Part shown: piece after piece, positions 1 through 11,221 of the stretch | Position numbering within the stretch: the first letter of the stretch is position 1 | Layout of the letters: every line of letters starts with the position of its first letter | Origin: Apibacter muscae | Lineage (GTDB): Bacteria > Bacteroidota > Bacteroidia > Flavobacteriales > Weeksellaceae | Reading direction: 5' to 3' | Assembly: GCF_007845635.1 (NCBI RefSeq) | Contig: NZ_SELG01000027.1 | Span: forward strand, 1 to 64,000 | DNA: 64,000 bases | Notes under the pieces: generated by a model | What the model saw: only the letters and a program-made list of their open reading frames with translations | Database searches by the model: none | What the model was told of the DNA's origin: nothing | Position numbers and translations under genes: made by a program

Positions 1-76
1 CTGTAGTATTCTGCGCGAATACAGTCGATGCTATCATACTAGCCGCTACTGTAACTAACAAATTGAACTTTTTCAT
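1..76 (-). CDS. Exported protein, N-terminal fragment only
   Basis: The first 25 or so codons of a minus-strand gene that runs off the left edge. The visible part is a typical signal peptide: MKK, a hydrophobic stretch and a VFAQ cleavage region. The product is therefore secreted or in the outer membrane. Too little is present to name a family; many Flavobacteriales OmpA-type porins begin in a similar way, but that is only a guess. Confidence 0.6.
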   Translation of the reverse strand, partial: MKKFNLLVTVAASMIASTVFAQNTT

Positions 77-137
77 ATATAAAATCTAATTTTTATCTGC
101 AAAGTAACGTTATTCCCAAATAAAAGACAAACAAATA

Positions 138-596
138 TTAATATTTCTTTACCAATCTATTAATATTTCTTTGAGTTTCTCTTTCTTTTATTGTTTCTCT
201 TTTGTCGTATATTTTTTTACCTTTAGCTAAATATATTTCTATTTTTGCTAATCCTTTATTATTTAAATATAAACGTGTAGGAACAATAGTTAACCCTGAT
301 TCTTTTGTTTTTCTTAAAAGTTTGTTAATTTCTTTTTTATTCAACAGCAATTTCCGTTCCCTTTTTATTGAATGATTGTATATGTTACCAAAAAAATATT
401 CATCTATAGTCATATTTATTACATATAACTCATCATTTATAAATTGACAGAAACTTTCAGCTATACTGGCTTTACCTAATCTTAAAGACTTTATCTCTGT
501 TCCTTTTAATACTAGCCCCGCCTCATATTTATCTAACAATTCATAATTGAATCGTGCCTTTCTATTTAATATATTTACTCTGTTCTCAAATTTCAT
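138..596 (-). CDS. smpB: SsrA-binding protein SmpB
   Basis: SmpB binds tmRNA and brings it to stalled ribosomes for trans-translation in the cytoplasm. The 152-residue length is standard. The conserved start of the beta-barrel (NRKARFNYE), the GTEIKSLR segment and the Lys/Arg-rich C-terminal tail that enters the mRNA channel are all visible. It is divergent from the ABC-F gene, with only 46 bp between the start codons and overlapping promoter elements. Two ribosome-associated factors thus share one control region. The assignment is secure from sequence pattern. Confidence 0.96.
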   Translation of the reverse strand: MKFENRVNILNRKARFNYELLDKYEAGLVLKGTEIKSLRLGKASIAESFCQFINDELYVINMTIDEYFFGNIYNHSIKRERKLLLNKKEINKLLRKTKESGLTIVPTRLYLNNKGLAKIEIYLAKGKKIYDKRETIKERETQRNINRLVKKY

Positions 597-614
597 AATC
601 AGACTTTTTCTTAT

Positions 615-622
615 TACTTTTG
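615..622 (+). promoter_or_regulatory. -7 box of the ABC-F gene
   Basis: TACTTTTG fits the Bacteroidota -7 consensus TAnnTTTG and lies 20 bp before the ATG at 643, so the 5' leader would be short. No clear -33 TTTG was found upstream, so the call is moderate. Confidence 0.5.
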
Positions 623-624
623 TA

Positions 625-632
625 CAAATTTA
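625..632 (-). promoter_or_regulatory. -7 box of smpB
   Basis: On the minus strand TAAATTTG fits TAnnTTTG, 28 bp upstream of the smpB ATG. A TTTG (plus-strand CAAA at 656-659) could be the -33 element, with a rather long spacer. It faces the opposing -7 box only 2 bp away, so the two promoters should interfere with each other. Confidence 0.5.
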
Positions 633-636
633 TTAA

Positions 637-2265
<1,629 letters not shown>

Positions 2266-2283
2266 AATCTTTAAATTTTGGCT

Positions 2284-2314
2284 AAAAAAACCTTCCAAAT
2301 TTGGAAGGTTTTTT
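2284..2314. terminator. Bidirectional intrinsic terminator
   Basis: A perfect hairpin AACCTTCCAAA/TTTGGAAGGTT is flanked by A and T runs. It sits between the convergent ABC-F and Nudix genes and can serve both. Confidence 0.9.
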
Positions 2315-2864
2315 ATTTATTTTTTATTATTAGGCTTAGGGATTTTTTCTGGCTTTCAAAGGCTAATTCTTCTAATTTAATTTCATCTAAAGACTTCCAA
2401 ACAAATCCTTTTAATTCCAATGAATCAAAATCTGTAATTTCTAGTTTATCATCCCTATACAAATAAAATAAATCAATGGTATTGTACAATATTTCTTTGT
2501 ATAAATAGGTATTCGGATTGGAATTTAGATACTTCAATTTTGATTCATCAATAGAAATATTCAATTCTTCATTTAATTCTCTCTTACAAGCATTTTCAGC
2601 CGTTTCCTTTGGATCGATAAATCCTCCAGGCAAATCCAACATCCCTGCTTGAGGATTTTTATTTCTAACTGTAAATAAAATTTTATCTTTATTTTGAATA
2701 ATCACTGCTACCGCCCCTGCAACATTATGATAATATTCAAAATTACAGCTAGAACATGTAATTTTGCTTTCATTCTCGATTCTTAACTTAGGTTTTTTAC
2801 AATTGGGGCAATATTGGAAGCTTGATTTCATAAATGCTTGTTTTTTTACATTCAAATTTAGCAT
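2313..2864 (-). CDS. Nudix hydrolase with N-terminal zinc ribbon
   Basis: Nudix enzymes hydrolyse nucleoside diphosphates linked to another moiety. The Nudix box is clear: GGFIDPKE, then REL and NEEL. Before it lies a CPNC...CSSC zinc ribbon (about residues 19-38), as in NADH pyrophosphatase (NudC)-like and related Bacteroidota Nudix proteins. Substrate cannot be read from the sequence. A second in-frame ATG at 2831 would still keep the zinc ribbon and may be the true start. The stop codon lies in the T-run of the shared terminator with the ABC-F gene. Confidence 0.88.
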   Translation of the reverse strand: MLNLNVKKQAFMKSSFQYCPNCKKPKLRIENESKITCSSCNFEYYHNVAGAVAVIIQNKDKILFTVRNKNPQAGMLDLPGGFIDPKETAENACKRELNEELNISIDESKLKYLNSNPNTYLYKEILYNTIDLFYLYRDDKLEITDFDSLELKGFVWKSLDEIKLEELAFESQKKSLSLIIKNK

Positions 2865-2970
2865 TTTCTATTGTATCACTATTTTTAAATCATAATTTTT
2901 TTTCAAAGTATTATTTCTTTTATATAGTTAATTACATTTACTATTATTAGTTATTTAATATAATTGGAAT

Positions 2971-2978
2971 TATTTTTG
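2971..2978 (+). promoter_or_regulatory. -7 box of tpx
   Basis: TATTTTTG matches TAnnTTTG and lies 37 bp before the tpx ATG, in an AT-rich intergenic stretch. No convincing -33 box. Confidence 0.45.
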
Positions 2979-3015
2979 AGAAATTATCTAAACAAAATTT
3001 AAAATTGAAATAATT

Positions 3016-3513
3016 ATGGCAACTGTTACTTTAAAGGGTAGTGAGGTTCATACTTCTGGTGATTTACCTAAAGTGGGGGATAAAGCTCCTGATTTTACAT
3101 TGGTTTCTTCTGATTTGTCTGAAAAAAAATTATCAGATTTCGTTGGAAAGAAAATTGTTCTAAATATTTTTCCTAGTATTGATACAGGTACTTGTGCTAT
3201 GTCTGTTCGCACCTTTAACAAAGATGCATCTAGTTTAGATAATACTGTGGTATTGTGTATCTCTAAAGACTTACCATTTGCCCAATCTCGATTTTGTGCT
3301 GCAGAAGGTTTAAATGGAGTAATTAATTTATCTGCATTTCGTTCTGATTTTGGAAAGGATTACGGTCTTGAATTTACTGATGGCCCTTTAAAAGGTCTTT
3401 TAAGTAGGGTCGTAATTGTTTTGGATGAAGCTGGTAAAATCATTTACCAAGAACAAGTTTCAGAAATTTCTCAAGAACCTAATTATGAAAAGGCGATTGC
3501 TTCTTTAAAGTAA
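3016..3513 (+). CDS. tpx: Thiol peroxidase Tpx (atypical 2-Cys peroxiredoxin)
   Basis: Tpx reduces hydrogen peroxide and alkyl hydroperoxides using thioredoxin. The 165-residue length is normal. The peroxidatic cysteine sits in [10 protein letters not shown] and the resolving cysteine in RFCAAEGL, the arrangement of the Tpx subfamily with an intramolecular disulphide. There is no signal peptide, so it is cytoplasmic. The gene is monocistronic: its own -7 box upstream and a hairpin terminator just downstream. Confidence 0.96.
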   Translation: MATVTLKGSEVHTSGDLPKVGDKAPDFTLVSSDLSEKKLSDFVGKKIVLNIFPSIDTGTCAMSVRTFNKDASSLDNTVVLCISKDLPFAQSRFCAAEGLNGVINLSAFRSDFGKDYGLEFTDGPLKGLLSRVVIVLDEAGKIIYQEQVSEISQEPNYEKAIASLK

Positions 3514-3526
3514 GATAATTTAAATA

Positions 3527-3557
3527 AAAAGCCGTTTATTTTAAGTAAATGGCTTTT
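3527..3557. terminator. Intrinsic terminator after tpx
   Basis: Hairpin AAAAGCC-GTTTA / TAAAT-GGCTTTT with one G-T pair, 14 bp after the tpx stop. It lies just before the convergent radical SAM gene and may act on both. Confidence 0.75.
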
Positions 3558-3573
3558 ATATTTTCTGTTTTTT

Positions 3574-4983
3574 TTAAAATGTAAGGGAAGCTTTTTTTCT
3601 TAAGTCTTTTAGGTATTCTTTTTTTTCGTCTCTATAAAATAGATTCATATTTTCAAAAGGAATTATTTTTCCGTCTTTATTTACTATATGAACACAGGAT
3701 TTTTTTACTGCTCGCACATCAAAGTCATAGGCATCCATAAAATTCATGATGATAATTCTAAATAGATTTTCATATTTTAATCCTGGTGCTGAAATTTGTG
3801 GCAAACAACATAGTAATTGATTAAATTCTCCTTCTGCTTTATCTACTGATATCCCAGTACTAAAAATCTTAATTAATTTATCCCGCATTACTTCACTCTG
3901 CTCATATATAATTGTATTCTGGGTTTCTGTATTCAATAATTCTTTAGGATCTATGTAACGGGTAAGTGGAAATTTTTCTCCCCCTAATTTTAATACATAA
4001 CCCATAGCCAAAGCATCCGGATTACAGGGAACAGGAATTATATCATTGGGCTGAAAAACATCGGTTTGAGTTAAAATATTACTTCGAACCTCTGTAAGCG
4101 TTAATCTGTTTTTTAATGATTCCGGTGTATTTCTTCCTGCTATTTGAACGGGCTGAAAGGTTACTCCTCGCACACATTTTTGTTTAAGGGCAAAGTCAAT
4201 AATTTTACCTGCTTCATCATCATTTAAACCTTTTTCCATGGTAACCACTAAGGTGGTACTTAGATTTAGTTCATTTAGTTTTTTCAGGGCTTTTTCCCTA
4301 ACTTCGGTTAAATCTTTCCCTCTCATCTTTTGAAGCACTTCTGGTTTAAAAGAGTCAAACTGAAGATAAATTTCAAAATCTGGCATATAGGTAGCTAACT
4401 TTTCCGCAAATCCTGGATCTTGTGCTATTCTTATCCCATTGGTATTTAACATAAGATGTTTAATGGGTTTGCTTTTGGCTATATCTAAAATTTTGAAAAA
4501 TTCAGGATGTATGGTAGGTTCTCCTCCACTAATTTGAAGAACATCGGGTTCTCCTTCATTCTCTACCATTATATTTAACATCTTTTCTACTTCTTCAACA
4601 GTTCTATGATTTCCATAATGAGGGGAAGACATGGCATAACAGGTAGGGCAAGTTAAATTACAACGATCGGTGATTTCTATAATGCTTAAACAACTATGTT
4701 GTTCATGATCGGTACATAATCCACAATCATAGGGACACCCATACTCAATAGGTGTATTAAATTTTAGGGGCATCTCTGATGCCTTGTTATAATTTCGAAT
4801 ATTTTTGTAATAATCTATATCTGTGGCTAGTAATACTTTATGTGTTCCATGTTCCGGACATTTTTTTATCATGTATACATTTTCTTTTTCAAAGACTATT
4901 TTAGCTCCTATCCTTTTTAAACAAGTAGGACATAGACTAATGGTATAGTCATAATAAGTATATTTTCTAACAGGATTTGCCAT
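3574..4983 (-). CDS. Radical SAM protein resembling the Tes/MJ0619 family
   Basis: A 469-residue radical SAM enzyme. The [4Fe-4S]-AdoMet motif CNLTCPTC is at residues 108-115, and GGEPT about 40 residues later helps bind SAM. Upstream is an extra Cys-rich region (CPTC at 18-21, CPEHG, CPYDCGLC near 83-90), so additional metal or Fe-S sites are likely. This N-terminal layout recalls archaeal MJ0619-type enzymes, including tetraether lipid synthase (Tes), which join lipid tails. It is the last gene of a minus-strand cluster with two small membrane proteins and an Lgt paralogue, which fits a membrane-lipid substrate. That function is inferred; the radical SAM fold is secure. Confidence 0.8.
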   Translation of the reverse strand: MANPVRKYTYYDYTISLCPTCLKRIGAKIVFEKENVYMIKKCPEHGTHKVLLATDIDYYKNIRNYNKASEMPLKFNTPIEYGCPYDCGLCTDHEQHSCLSIIEITDRCNLTCPTCYAMSSPHYGNHRTVEEVEKMLNIMVENEGEPDVLQISGGEPTIHPEFFKILDIAKSKPIKHLMLNTNGIRIAQDPGFAEKLATYMPDFEIYLQFDSFKPEVLQKMRGKDLTEVREKALKKLNELNLSTTLVVTMEKGLNDDEAGKIIDFALKQKCVRGVTFQPVQIAGRNTPESLKNRLTLTEVRSNILTQTDVFQPNDIIPVPCNPDALAMGYVLKLGGEKFPLTRYIDPKELLNTETQNTIIYEQSEVMRDKLIKIFSTGISVDKAEGEFNQLLCCLPQISAPGLKYENLFRIIIMNFMDAYDFDVRAVKKSCVHIVNKDGKIIPFENMNLFYRDEKKEYLKDLRKKASLTF

Positions 4984-5008
4984 AATAATTTTCTATAATA
5001 TAGTTAAT

Positions 5009-5230
5009 TTATAAAGAAAAAATTGCGCTACAGAGTAGACTTGAAAGTAATAATGATATTCCTACGGCTAGTAATGCATATAAAGTTATTTTTAATTCCC
5101 CTTTATATGTTCTCTTTCGTAGAATTTTAATTAATATGATTAGGCATGTAGATATCAATACTAAAATAGCTATGAATATTATCAAAAACAACAAAAATAC
5201 AAGCGATGATATTGTCCCTCGAACATCCAT
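5009..5230 (-). CDS. Small two-helix membrane protein (paralogue of the next gene upstream)
   Basis: A 73-residue protein with two long hydrophobic segments separated by a basic loop (KILRKRTYKGELK), so probably two membrane helices. Its C-terminal half (LLAVGISLLLSSLLC) closely resembles the end of the gene at 5266-5466 (LLSGVSLLLTSILC); the two look like an old tandem duplication. It lies between the radical SAM gene and the Lgt-like gene on the same strand. No function is known; a helper for the neighbouring membrane enzymes is possible. Confidence 0.7.
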   Translation of the reverse strand: MDVRGTISSLVFLLFLIIFIAILVLISTCLIILIKILRKRTYKGELKITLYALLAVGISLLLSSLLCSAIFSL

Positions 5231-5265
5231 TGTTTTACATTACTAAAATTTATTTTTGATGTACA

Positions 5266-5466
5266 TTACCTTAACCACCCACATAAAATACTGGTAAGGA
5301 GTAAAGATACCCCTGATAATAACAAACTTATAAGAGTAATCTTCAACCAAGTTTGTTTGGCTTTATTGCCTATTTCTGATAATACCATGGTAATAAGTCC
5401 ACAGATAATAAATAAAACAAAAAAAGCAATCATGGCATAAAAAAATACAATTCCTAAATCATTCAT
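5266..5466 (-). CDS. Small two-helix membrane protein (paralogue of the next gene downstream)
   Basis: A 66-residue protein with two hydrophobic helices around a short loop (SEIGNKAKQTWLK). It shares the LL-G-SLLLTSILC ending with its neighbour at 5009-5230. It starts 8 bp after the Lgt-like gene ends, so it is almost certainly co-transcribed with it. No family was recognised. Confidence 0.7.
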   Translation of the reverse strand: MNDLGIVFFYAMIAFFVLFIICGLITMVLSEIGNKAKQTWLKITLISLLLSGVSLLLTSILCGWLR

Positions 5467-5474
5467 TAATGCAA

Positions 5475-6227
5475 CTAATTTTTAAGGTTCAAAATAAAGC
5501 GGTTATAATATAAAAATCCTATTAAACAGGCTATTTGAATACTTCCTAATCCTAAAAAATATCTCCAACCTGGCTTTATAAAATCTAGTAAAAAGCGAAA
5601 AAGTAGATAGAAAATCATGAATAATTTAAATAAATCTCCACTTTTTAATTCATATTTTTTCTGTATTTGTCTCAGAATAATCCAAATTGCAATTAGGTAA
5701 ATAATTTCATATAAAGTTACCGGATGCCTGTATATATGATCTCCTAAGTCCATTCCCCAAGGTAAGCTAGTAGGAATGCCATAAGTTTCTTCATAAATAC
5801 CTGCAGAAAAACAGCCTAAGCGTCCTATAATCATAGCTAAAAGCAATGGATAAACAAATAAATCACCGGTACTTCTTTTTTCTTTTACTATTTTTTTTGC
5901 TAATTCTACACCTATTAAACCTCCCAACAAACCTCCTACTAGGGTTTTATTTGTTAAAAAGAAAAGTACCGGATATTGAGTTTCTCTCCATTTTGGAACA
6001 TTTTCCATAGCACCCAGAACATGTGAACCAAAATATGCTCCAAATGTGGCTCCTATTAAAATAATTAAAACAGAAATAATATCCATCTTTTCTACCTTCT
6101 GTTTTTTTCGAAGATACCAATAATATCGAGATCCTAAAAATATTCCTAAGGATTCAAAGATTGTATGATATAAAATGGGGTAACCAAAAATAGTAGTTGA
6201 GACAGGAAATTCAAACATAGTAAACAA
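5475..6227 (-). CDS. Prolipoprotein diacylglyceryl transferase (Lgt)-family membrane protein
   Basis: A 250-residue polytopic membrane protein (about seven helices). It shows Lgt-family marks: TLVGGLLGG, GRLGCF-AG, PWG and HPVTLYE. True Lgt uses an Arg and Asn around RxGN in this loop; here the Asn position reads Cys (GRLGC). It is therefore more likely a paralogue acting on a phospholipid head group or another acceptor than the housekeeping lipoprotein enzyme. It heads a cluster with two small membrane proteins and the Tes-like radical SAM enzyme. A start at the second Met (codon 4) is equally possible. Confidence 0.75.
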   Translation of the reverse strand: MFTMFEFPVSTTIFGYPILYHTIFESLGIFLGSRYYWYLRKKQKVEKMDIISVLIILIGATFGAYFGSHVLGAMENVPKWRETQYPVLFFLTNKTLVGGLLGGLIGVELAKKIVKEKRSTGDLFVYPLLLAMIIGRLGCFSAGIYEETYGIPTSLPWGMDLGDHIYRHPVTLYEIIYLIAIWIILRQIQKKYELKSGDLFKLFMIFYLLFRFLLDFIKPGWRYFLGLGSIQIACLIGFLYYNRFILNLKN

Positions 6228-6283
6228 AACGGTTTAATTTATTTATTTATTTTCTTTCTATCTTTATTTTTATTTATATAACA

Positions 6284-6306
6284 AAAAACACCGGATATAC
6301 CGGTGC
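6284..6306 (-). terminator. Intrinsic terminator after aconitase
   Basis: On the minus strand CACCGG-TATAT-CCGGTG is followed by TTTTTT, 22 bp past the aconitase stop. It separates aconitase from the Lgt-like cluster. Confidence 0.85.
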
Positions 6307-6327
6307 CCATTTATTTTTAAAATTTTA

Positions 6328-8601
6328 TTATTTATTTTTTGCTTCGTTTTGTTTAATTAGGTTTAATGCTGAACCAGCTTTAAACCATTCAATTTGTCCT
6401 TGATTATAAGTATGATTGGTTGTAATTATATCTTTACCTCCATCTGAATGAATCAATTCAATATTGATTGATCTGCCTGGAGAGAATTGGTCTAAATCTA
6501 AGAAATTGATAACATCGTCTTCCTTAATTTTATCATAATCTTCTGGATTAACAAAGGTTAATGCTAACATCCCTTGTTTTTTTAAATTGGTTTCATGAAT
6601 TCTAGCAAATGATTTTACTAATACTACACGAACTCCTAAGTGTCGGGGTTGCATTGCAGCATGTTCTCTAGAAGATCCTTCGCCGTAATTGTTGTCTCCT
6701 ACAATGATCGTAGATATACCTTCTGATTTATATTTTCTTGCTGAATCTGGAACCGATAAGTATTCACCACTTATTTCATTTTTAACTTTATTGGCTTCCA
6801 TATTAAAGGCATTAATAGCTCCTATTAATGTATTATTAGATATATTATCTAAATGTCCTCTAAAACGTAACCATGGTCCTGCCATTGAAATGTGATCCGT
6901 CGTACACTTTCCATAAGCTTTAATTAGTAATCTGGCTCCTGTAATATTTTTCCCGTCCCAAGCTGGAAAGCTTTCAAGCAATTGCAATCTTTCTGAAGTT
7001 GGCTCAACTTCTATTTTCACCTCAGAACCGTCTTGGGCTGGCGCTTGATATCCCGGGTCATCAACCTCAAAACCTTTAGGTGGAAGTTCGTTTCCTTCGG
7101 GTGCATTTAGCATAACTTCTTCACCTTTTTCATTTAATAATTTATCTTTTCTAGGATCAAAGGTTAAATCTCCTGCAATGGCTATAGCTGTAATTAATTC
7201 AGGCGAACCTACAAATGCATAGGTATTAGGGTTACCGTCAGATCTTTTGGCAAAATTTCTATTGAAAGAGTGAACTATGGTATTCTTTTCTTGTTTATCT
7301 GCTCCTTCTCTGGCCCACTGTCCAATACATGGTCCACAAGCATTAGCAAAGACTTTACCACCAATTTTTTCAAATGTTTCTAAATAACCATCTCTTTCTA
7401 CGGTGTAGCGTACCATCTCTGAACCTGGAGTAACGGTATATTCAGCTTTGGATTTAATCCCTTTTTCAACGGCTTGTTTTGCTATAGATGCTGCTCTAGA
7501 TATATCTTCGTACGATGAATTTGTACAAGACCCTATTAAACCTACCTCAACTTTTAAAGGCCAACCATTCTTTTCTGCTACTTCTTTCATTTTAGAAATT
7601 GGTGTTGCTATATCTGGTGAAAATGGTCCGTTAAGATGTGGCTCTAAAATATTTAAGTCAATTTCAATCACTTGATCAAAATATTGTTCTGGATTTGCAT
7701 ATACTTCTTGATCTGCTCGAAGATCTTCTTTTATATTATCTGCCAAGGTAACCAATTCCGATCTGCCTGTGGCTATCAAATAATCAGCGGCATTTTTATC
7801 ATACGCAAATAAAGAGGTTGTAGCTCCAATCTCTGCCCCCATGTTACAGATAGTTCCCTTACCTGTGGCTGATAATGATTCTGCTCCTTCTCCAAAATAT
7901 TCAACTATACATCCAGTTCCACCTTTAACCGTCAACAAACCTGCTACCTGCAAAATGATATCTTTAGCAGATGTCCATCCATTTAATTTACCTTTCAATT
8001 TAATACCAATTAGCTTAGGGAATTTTAACTCCCAAGGCATACCTGCCATTACGTCTACCGCATCAGCACCTCCCACTCCTATAGCAATCATTCCTAAGCC
8101 TCCAGCTGTTGGTGTATGTGAATCCGTCCCTATCATCATTCCTCCTGGAAATGCATAATTCTCAAATAGTACTTGATGTATTATTCCTGCACCAGGCTTC
8201 CAAAATCCGATTCCGTATTTATTGGAAACTGATGCTAAAAAATTATAAACTTCATTGTTCTTATTTATTGCTTCTTGTAAGTCCTTATCCGCTCCTATTC
8301 TTGCTTGTACTAAGTGATCTGCATGTACAGTACTAGGAACTGCTACATTTTTTTTACCGGCTTGCATAAATTGCAACAATGCCATTTGTGCGGTTGCATC
8401 TTGCATAGCAACCCTATCTGGCGCAAAATCCACATAAGATTCTCCTCTACTAAAGGCTTCTTGTGGTTCACCTGAATATAAATGAGAATATAAGACTTTC
8501 TCTGTATACGTCAATGGTTTTCCTAAAATTTTTCTTGCTTTTTCAACTCTTGATTGATAACGGCTGTACACCGCTTTAATCATATCTATATCAAATATCA
8601 T
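6328..8601 (-). CDS. acn: Aconitate hydratase (mitochondrial-type)
   Basis: Aconitase converts citrate to isocitrate through cis-aconitate in the TCA cycle. The 757-residue length fits the single-polypeptide mitochondrial-like group common in Bacteroidota. Cluster ligands are seen in GSCTNSS and ACGPCIGQ; substrate loops DSHTPT and the swivel-domain motif GSSREHAA are intact. It is a single gene with its own terminator. An alternative initiator at codon 7 (MIKAVYSR) is possible, but the longer start matches the family. Confidence 0.97.
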   Translation of the reverse strand: MIFDIDMIKAVYSRYQSRVEKARKILGKPLTYTEKVLYSHLYSGEPQEAFSRGESYVDFAPDRVAMQDATAQMALLQFMQAGKKNVAVPSTVHADHLVQARIGADKDLQEAINKNNEVYNFLASVSNKYGIGFWKPGAGIIHQVLFENYAFPGGMMIGTDSHTPTAGGLGMIAIGVGGADAVDVMAGMPWELKFPKLIGIKLKGKLNGWTSAKDIILQVAGLLTVKGGTGCIVEYFGEGAESLSATGKGTICNMGAEIGATTSLFAYDKNAADYLIATGRSELVTLADNIKEDLRADQEVYANPEQYFDQVIEIDLNILEPHLNGPFSPDIATPISKMKEVAEKNGWPLKVEVGLIGSCTNSSYEDISRAASIAKQAVEKGIKSKAEYTVTPGSEMVRYTVERDGYLETFEKIGGKVFANACGPCIGQWAREGADKQEKNTIVHSFNRNFAKRSDGNPNTYAFVGSPELITAIAIAGDLTFDPRKDKLLNEKGEEVMLNAPEGNELPPKGFEVDDPGYQAPAQDGSEVKIEVEPTSERLQLLESFPAWDGKNITGARLLIKAYGKCTTDHISMAGPWLRFRGHLDNISNNTLIGAINAFNMEANKVKNEISGEYLSVPDSARKYKSEGISTIIVGDNNYGEGSSREHAAMQPRHLGVRVVLVKSFARIHETNLKKQGMLALTFVNPEDYDKIKEDDVINFLDLDQFSPGRSINIELIHSDGGKDIITTNHTYNQGQIEWFKAGSALNLIKQNEAKNK

Positions 8602-8791
8602 ATCTTGAATTATTTGTGTTTAATTGGAACTAATTTACAATTTAAATTCATCCTTTTATATTCATTTATTAAAAATAAAATTAATTTGTAATCATTCTAA
8701 ATAATTGAATGTCACTATATATAGATTTTATATTTCTAATTTTTTTAGCTCTATTTTAAATTTAATTTAATTTTTAATATTAGATTTTAGC

Positions 8792-8823
8792 TTGCTTTTA
8801 TAAATTAAATAATAGTAATTTTG
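8792..8823 (+). promoter_or_regulatory. Promoter of the polysaccharide operon (8838-12235)
   Basis: TTG at 8792-8794 (-33) and TAATTTTG at 8816-8823 (-7), spaced 21 bp, match the Bacteroidota sigma pattern. Transcription would start near 8830, just before the ATG at 8838. The rest of the 236-bp gap shows nothing else recognisable. Confidence 0.65.
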
Positions 8824-8837
8824 TTAAAATTAAGTTT

Positions 8838-9893
8838 ATGAAGATCCTTATAACTGGAAGTGCAGGATTTATTGGTTACCATCTAACTAAAGTTTTAGCG
8901 ATTAGAAAAGATGAAATTTTTGGTTTAGATTCTTTGAATGACTATTATGATGTAAACCTAAAATATGGAAGGTTAGAAGATTTAGGAATTCACAGATCTA
9001 ATATTTCTTACAATAAAATAAATAAAAGTAGCTGTCTATCTAATATATCTTTTATACAATTAAATTTAGAGGATAAGGAAAATTTAGATTTACTTTTTAA
9101 ACAAGAACAATTTGACTATGTTATTCATTTAGCTGCTCAAGCTGGTGTTCGTTATTCATTAGTAAATCCACATGCCTATATTGATTCTAATATCATCGGT
9201 TTTATTAATATTTTGGAATGCTGCAGAAATTACAAAATAAAACATTTAACTTATGCAAGTAGCTCAAGTGTATACGGCTTAAATGGGAAACAGCCCTTTT
9301 CAACTCAGGACAATGTAGACCATCCGGTAAGTTTATATGCTGCAAGTAAAAAAAGCAATGAACTAATGGCTCATACTTATAGCCACTTATTTAATTTACC
9401 TACAACTGGTCTTCGTTTTTTTACTGTTTACGGCCCTTGGGGAAGACCAGATATGGCTTTATTTTTATTTACCAAAGCAATTATAGAGAATCAACCTATC
9501 GATGTATACAATTTTGGTAATATGCATCGAGACTTTACTTATATTTCTGATATTGTAGAGGGGATTGTTAAGGTTAATGATCATCCTTCTAAGGGAAATG
9601 AATTATGGAATTGTAAGAAACCCGATCCATCTTATTCCACAGCTCCTTATAAAGTTTATAACATTGGAAATAGCAAACCAATCAAACTTTTATATTTTAT
9701 TGAATGCATAGAGAAAGAGCTTGGAAAAGAAGCTTTAAAAAATTTATTACCTATACAACCTGGTGATGTTCCTTCTACTTATGCTGATATTTCGGATTTA
9801 GTTAGAGATTTTAATTATAAACCTAAAGTTTCTGTTGAAGAGGGTGTTAAGAATTTTATTACATGGTATAACGATTTTTATAAAGCTAAATAA
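8838..9893 (+). CDS. NAD-dependent epimerase, UDP-glucuronate 4-epimerase type
   Basis: An extended short-chain dehydrogenase of 351 residues. It has the Rossmann motif GSAGFIG, catalytic Tyr-Lys in YAASK and the early segment [10 protein letters not shown], which is typical of UDP-glucuronate 4-epimerases (UDP-GlcA to UDP-GalA). UDP-GlcA would come from the UDP-glucose dehydrogenase at 24630-25940. It abuts the next gene with no gap, indicating an operon. Substrate is inferred from subfamily resemblance. Confidence 0.85.
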   Translation: MKILITGSAGFIGYHLTKVLAIRKDEIFGLDSLNDYYDVNLKYGRLEDLGIHRSNISYNKINKSSCLSNISFIQLNLEDKENLDLLFKQEQFDYVIHLAAQAGVRYSLVNPHAYIDSNIIGFINILECCRNYKIKHLTYASSSSVYGLNGKQPFSTQDNVDHPVSLYAASKKSNELMAHTYSHLFNLPTTGLRFFTVYGPWGRPDMALFLFTKAIIENQPIDVYNFGNMHRDFTYISDIVEGIVKVNDHPSKGNELWNCKKPDPSYSTAPYKVYNIGNSKPIKLLYFIECIEKELGKEALKNLLPIQPGDVPSTYADISDLVRDFNYKPKVSVEEGVKNFITWYNDFYKAK

Positions 9894-11204
9894 ATGGATT
9901 TTAATCCAAATAAAATAAACATCACTATTATCGGCTTAGGTTATGTAGGCATGCCTTTGGCTTTAGAATTTTCAAAAAAATATAAAGTTATTGGATTTGA
10001 TATTTCTTGTAAACGTATAAACGAACTAAAGGAATGTAGGGACATTACTTTAGAAGTTTCTGTTGAAGAATTATCTAAGGTTATAATAACAGATATTGAG
10101 GATCTGAAAAATAAAAATGGATTCTATCCTACAAATAATATTGAAGAAATTAAAAATTCAACTATCTATATAGTGACTGTTCCTACGCCTATAGATGTTT
10201 ATAATAAGCCTGATTTGACCCCCCTAATATCTGCTAGTTCAACGGTTGGAAGTGTAATTAAAAAAGGAGATATTGTCATTTATGAATCTACTACCTATCC
10301 TGGATGTACAGAGGATGATTGCATTCCTATTATTGAAAAAATTTCTGGATTAAAATACAACATTGATTTTTTTGCTGGTTATTCTCCTGAAAGGATTAAT
10401 CCTTCGGACAAGATAAATACTTTGACTAAAATTAAAAAAATCACTTCTGGTTCTAGCCCTAAAATCGCTGAATTTGTAAATTATTTATATTCATCAATTA
10501 TAACTGCTGGTACTTACAAAGCATCCTGTATTAAGGTTGCGGAAGCTGCAAAAGCTATTGAAAATGCACAACGTGATATCAATATTGCTTTCGTAAATGA
10601 ACTTGCTAAAATATTTAATTTACTAAATATAGATACGACTGAGGTTTTAGAAGCTGCAGGTACTAAATGGAATTTTTTGCCTTTTAAACCTGGATTGGTC
10701 GGTGGACATTGTATTGGTGTAGACCCCTATTATTTAGCCCAAAAAGCGATTGAAGTAGGTTACCATTCTGAAATTATATTGGCGGGCAGAAAGCTTAATG
10801 ATAGCATGGGAGAATATATTGCTTCTACTGTTATAAAGTTAATGATAAAGAAGCAAATTCATATTTATAATTCTTCTGTATTAATTTTAGGAATTACCTT
10901 TAAAGAAAACTGTCCGGATGTTAGAAATACTAAGGTTATTGATATTATCAGATATTTACAAGATTATAGTATTAATATTTCTGTTTATGATCCTTTAGCT
11001 AATGCAGAAGAAGTGAAAAATAAATATAATATCGATGTATTTAATAAAATCCCTGATCATACTAATAATTTTGATGCAGCAATTTTAGCTGTTGCTCATA
11101 ATGAATTTAAAACATTCAATATTAAAAAATTTTTAAATAAAGATTCTGTCATTTATGATTGCAAATCTTTTTTGGAAAAGGATATTGTGGATTCTAGACT
11201 TTAA
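9894..11204 (+). CDS. Nucleotide-sugar dehydrogenase (UDP-GalNAc/GlcNAc dehydrogenase, TviB/WbpA type)
   Basis: A 436-residue UDP-sugar dehydrogenase. The N-terminal NAD site is GLGYVGMP; the catalytic cysteine lies in GGHCIGVDP, the form seen in the UDP-N-acetylhexosamine dehydrogenases (VipA/TviB, WbpA) rather than the GGSCFPKD of UDP-glucose dehydrogenases. The product would be a UDP-HexNAcA for surface polysaccharide. It starts immediately after the epimerase stop codon. The exact hexosamine is not resolved. Confidence 0.87.
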   Translation: MDFNPNKINITIIGLGYVGMPLALEFSKKYKVIGFDISCKRINELKECRDITLEVSVEELSKVIITDIEDLKNKNGFYPTNNIEEIKNSTIYIVTVPTPIDVYNKPDLTPLISASSTVGSVIKKGDIVIYESTTYPGCTEDDCIPIIEKISGLKYNIDFFAGYSPERINPSDKINTLTKIKKITSGSSPKIAEFVNYLYSSIITAGTYKASCIKVAEAAKAIENAQRDINIAFVNELAKIFNLLNIDTTEVLEAAGTKWNFLPFKPGLVGGHCIGVDPYYLAQKAIEVGYHSEIILAGRKLNDSMGEYIASTVIKLMIKKQIHIYNSSVLILGITFKENCPDVRNTKVIDIIRYLQDYSINISVYDPLANAEEVKNKYNIDVFNKIPDHTNNFDAAILAVAHNEFKTFNIKKFLNKDSVIYDCKSFLEKDIVDSRL

Positions 11205-11221
11205 ATTTTTAAATATATATC

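Noticed and set aside
7841-8158. Long plus-strand open frames opposite aconitase
   Set aside because: They are antisense frames of a conserved gene with no start context or known family.
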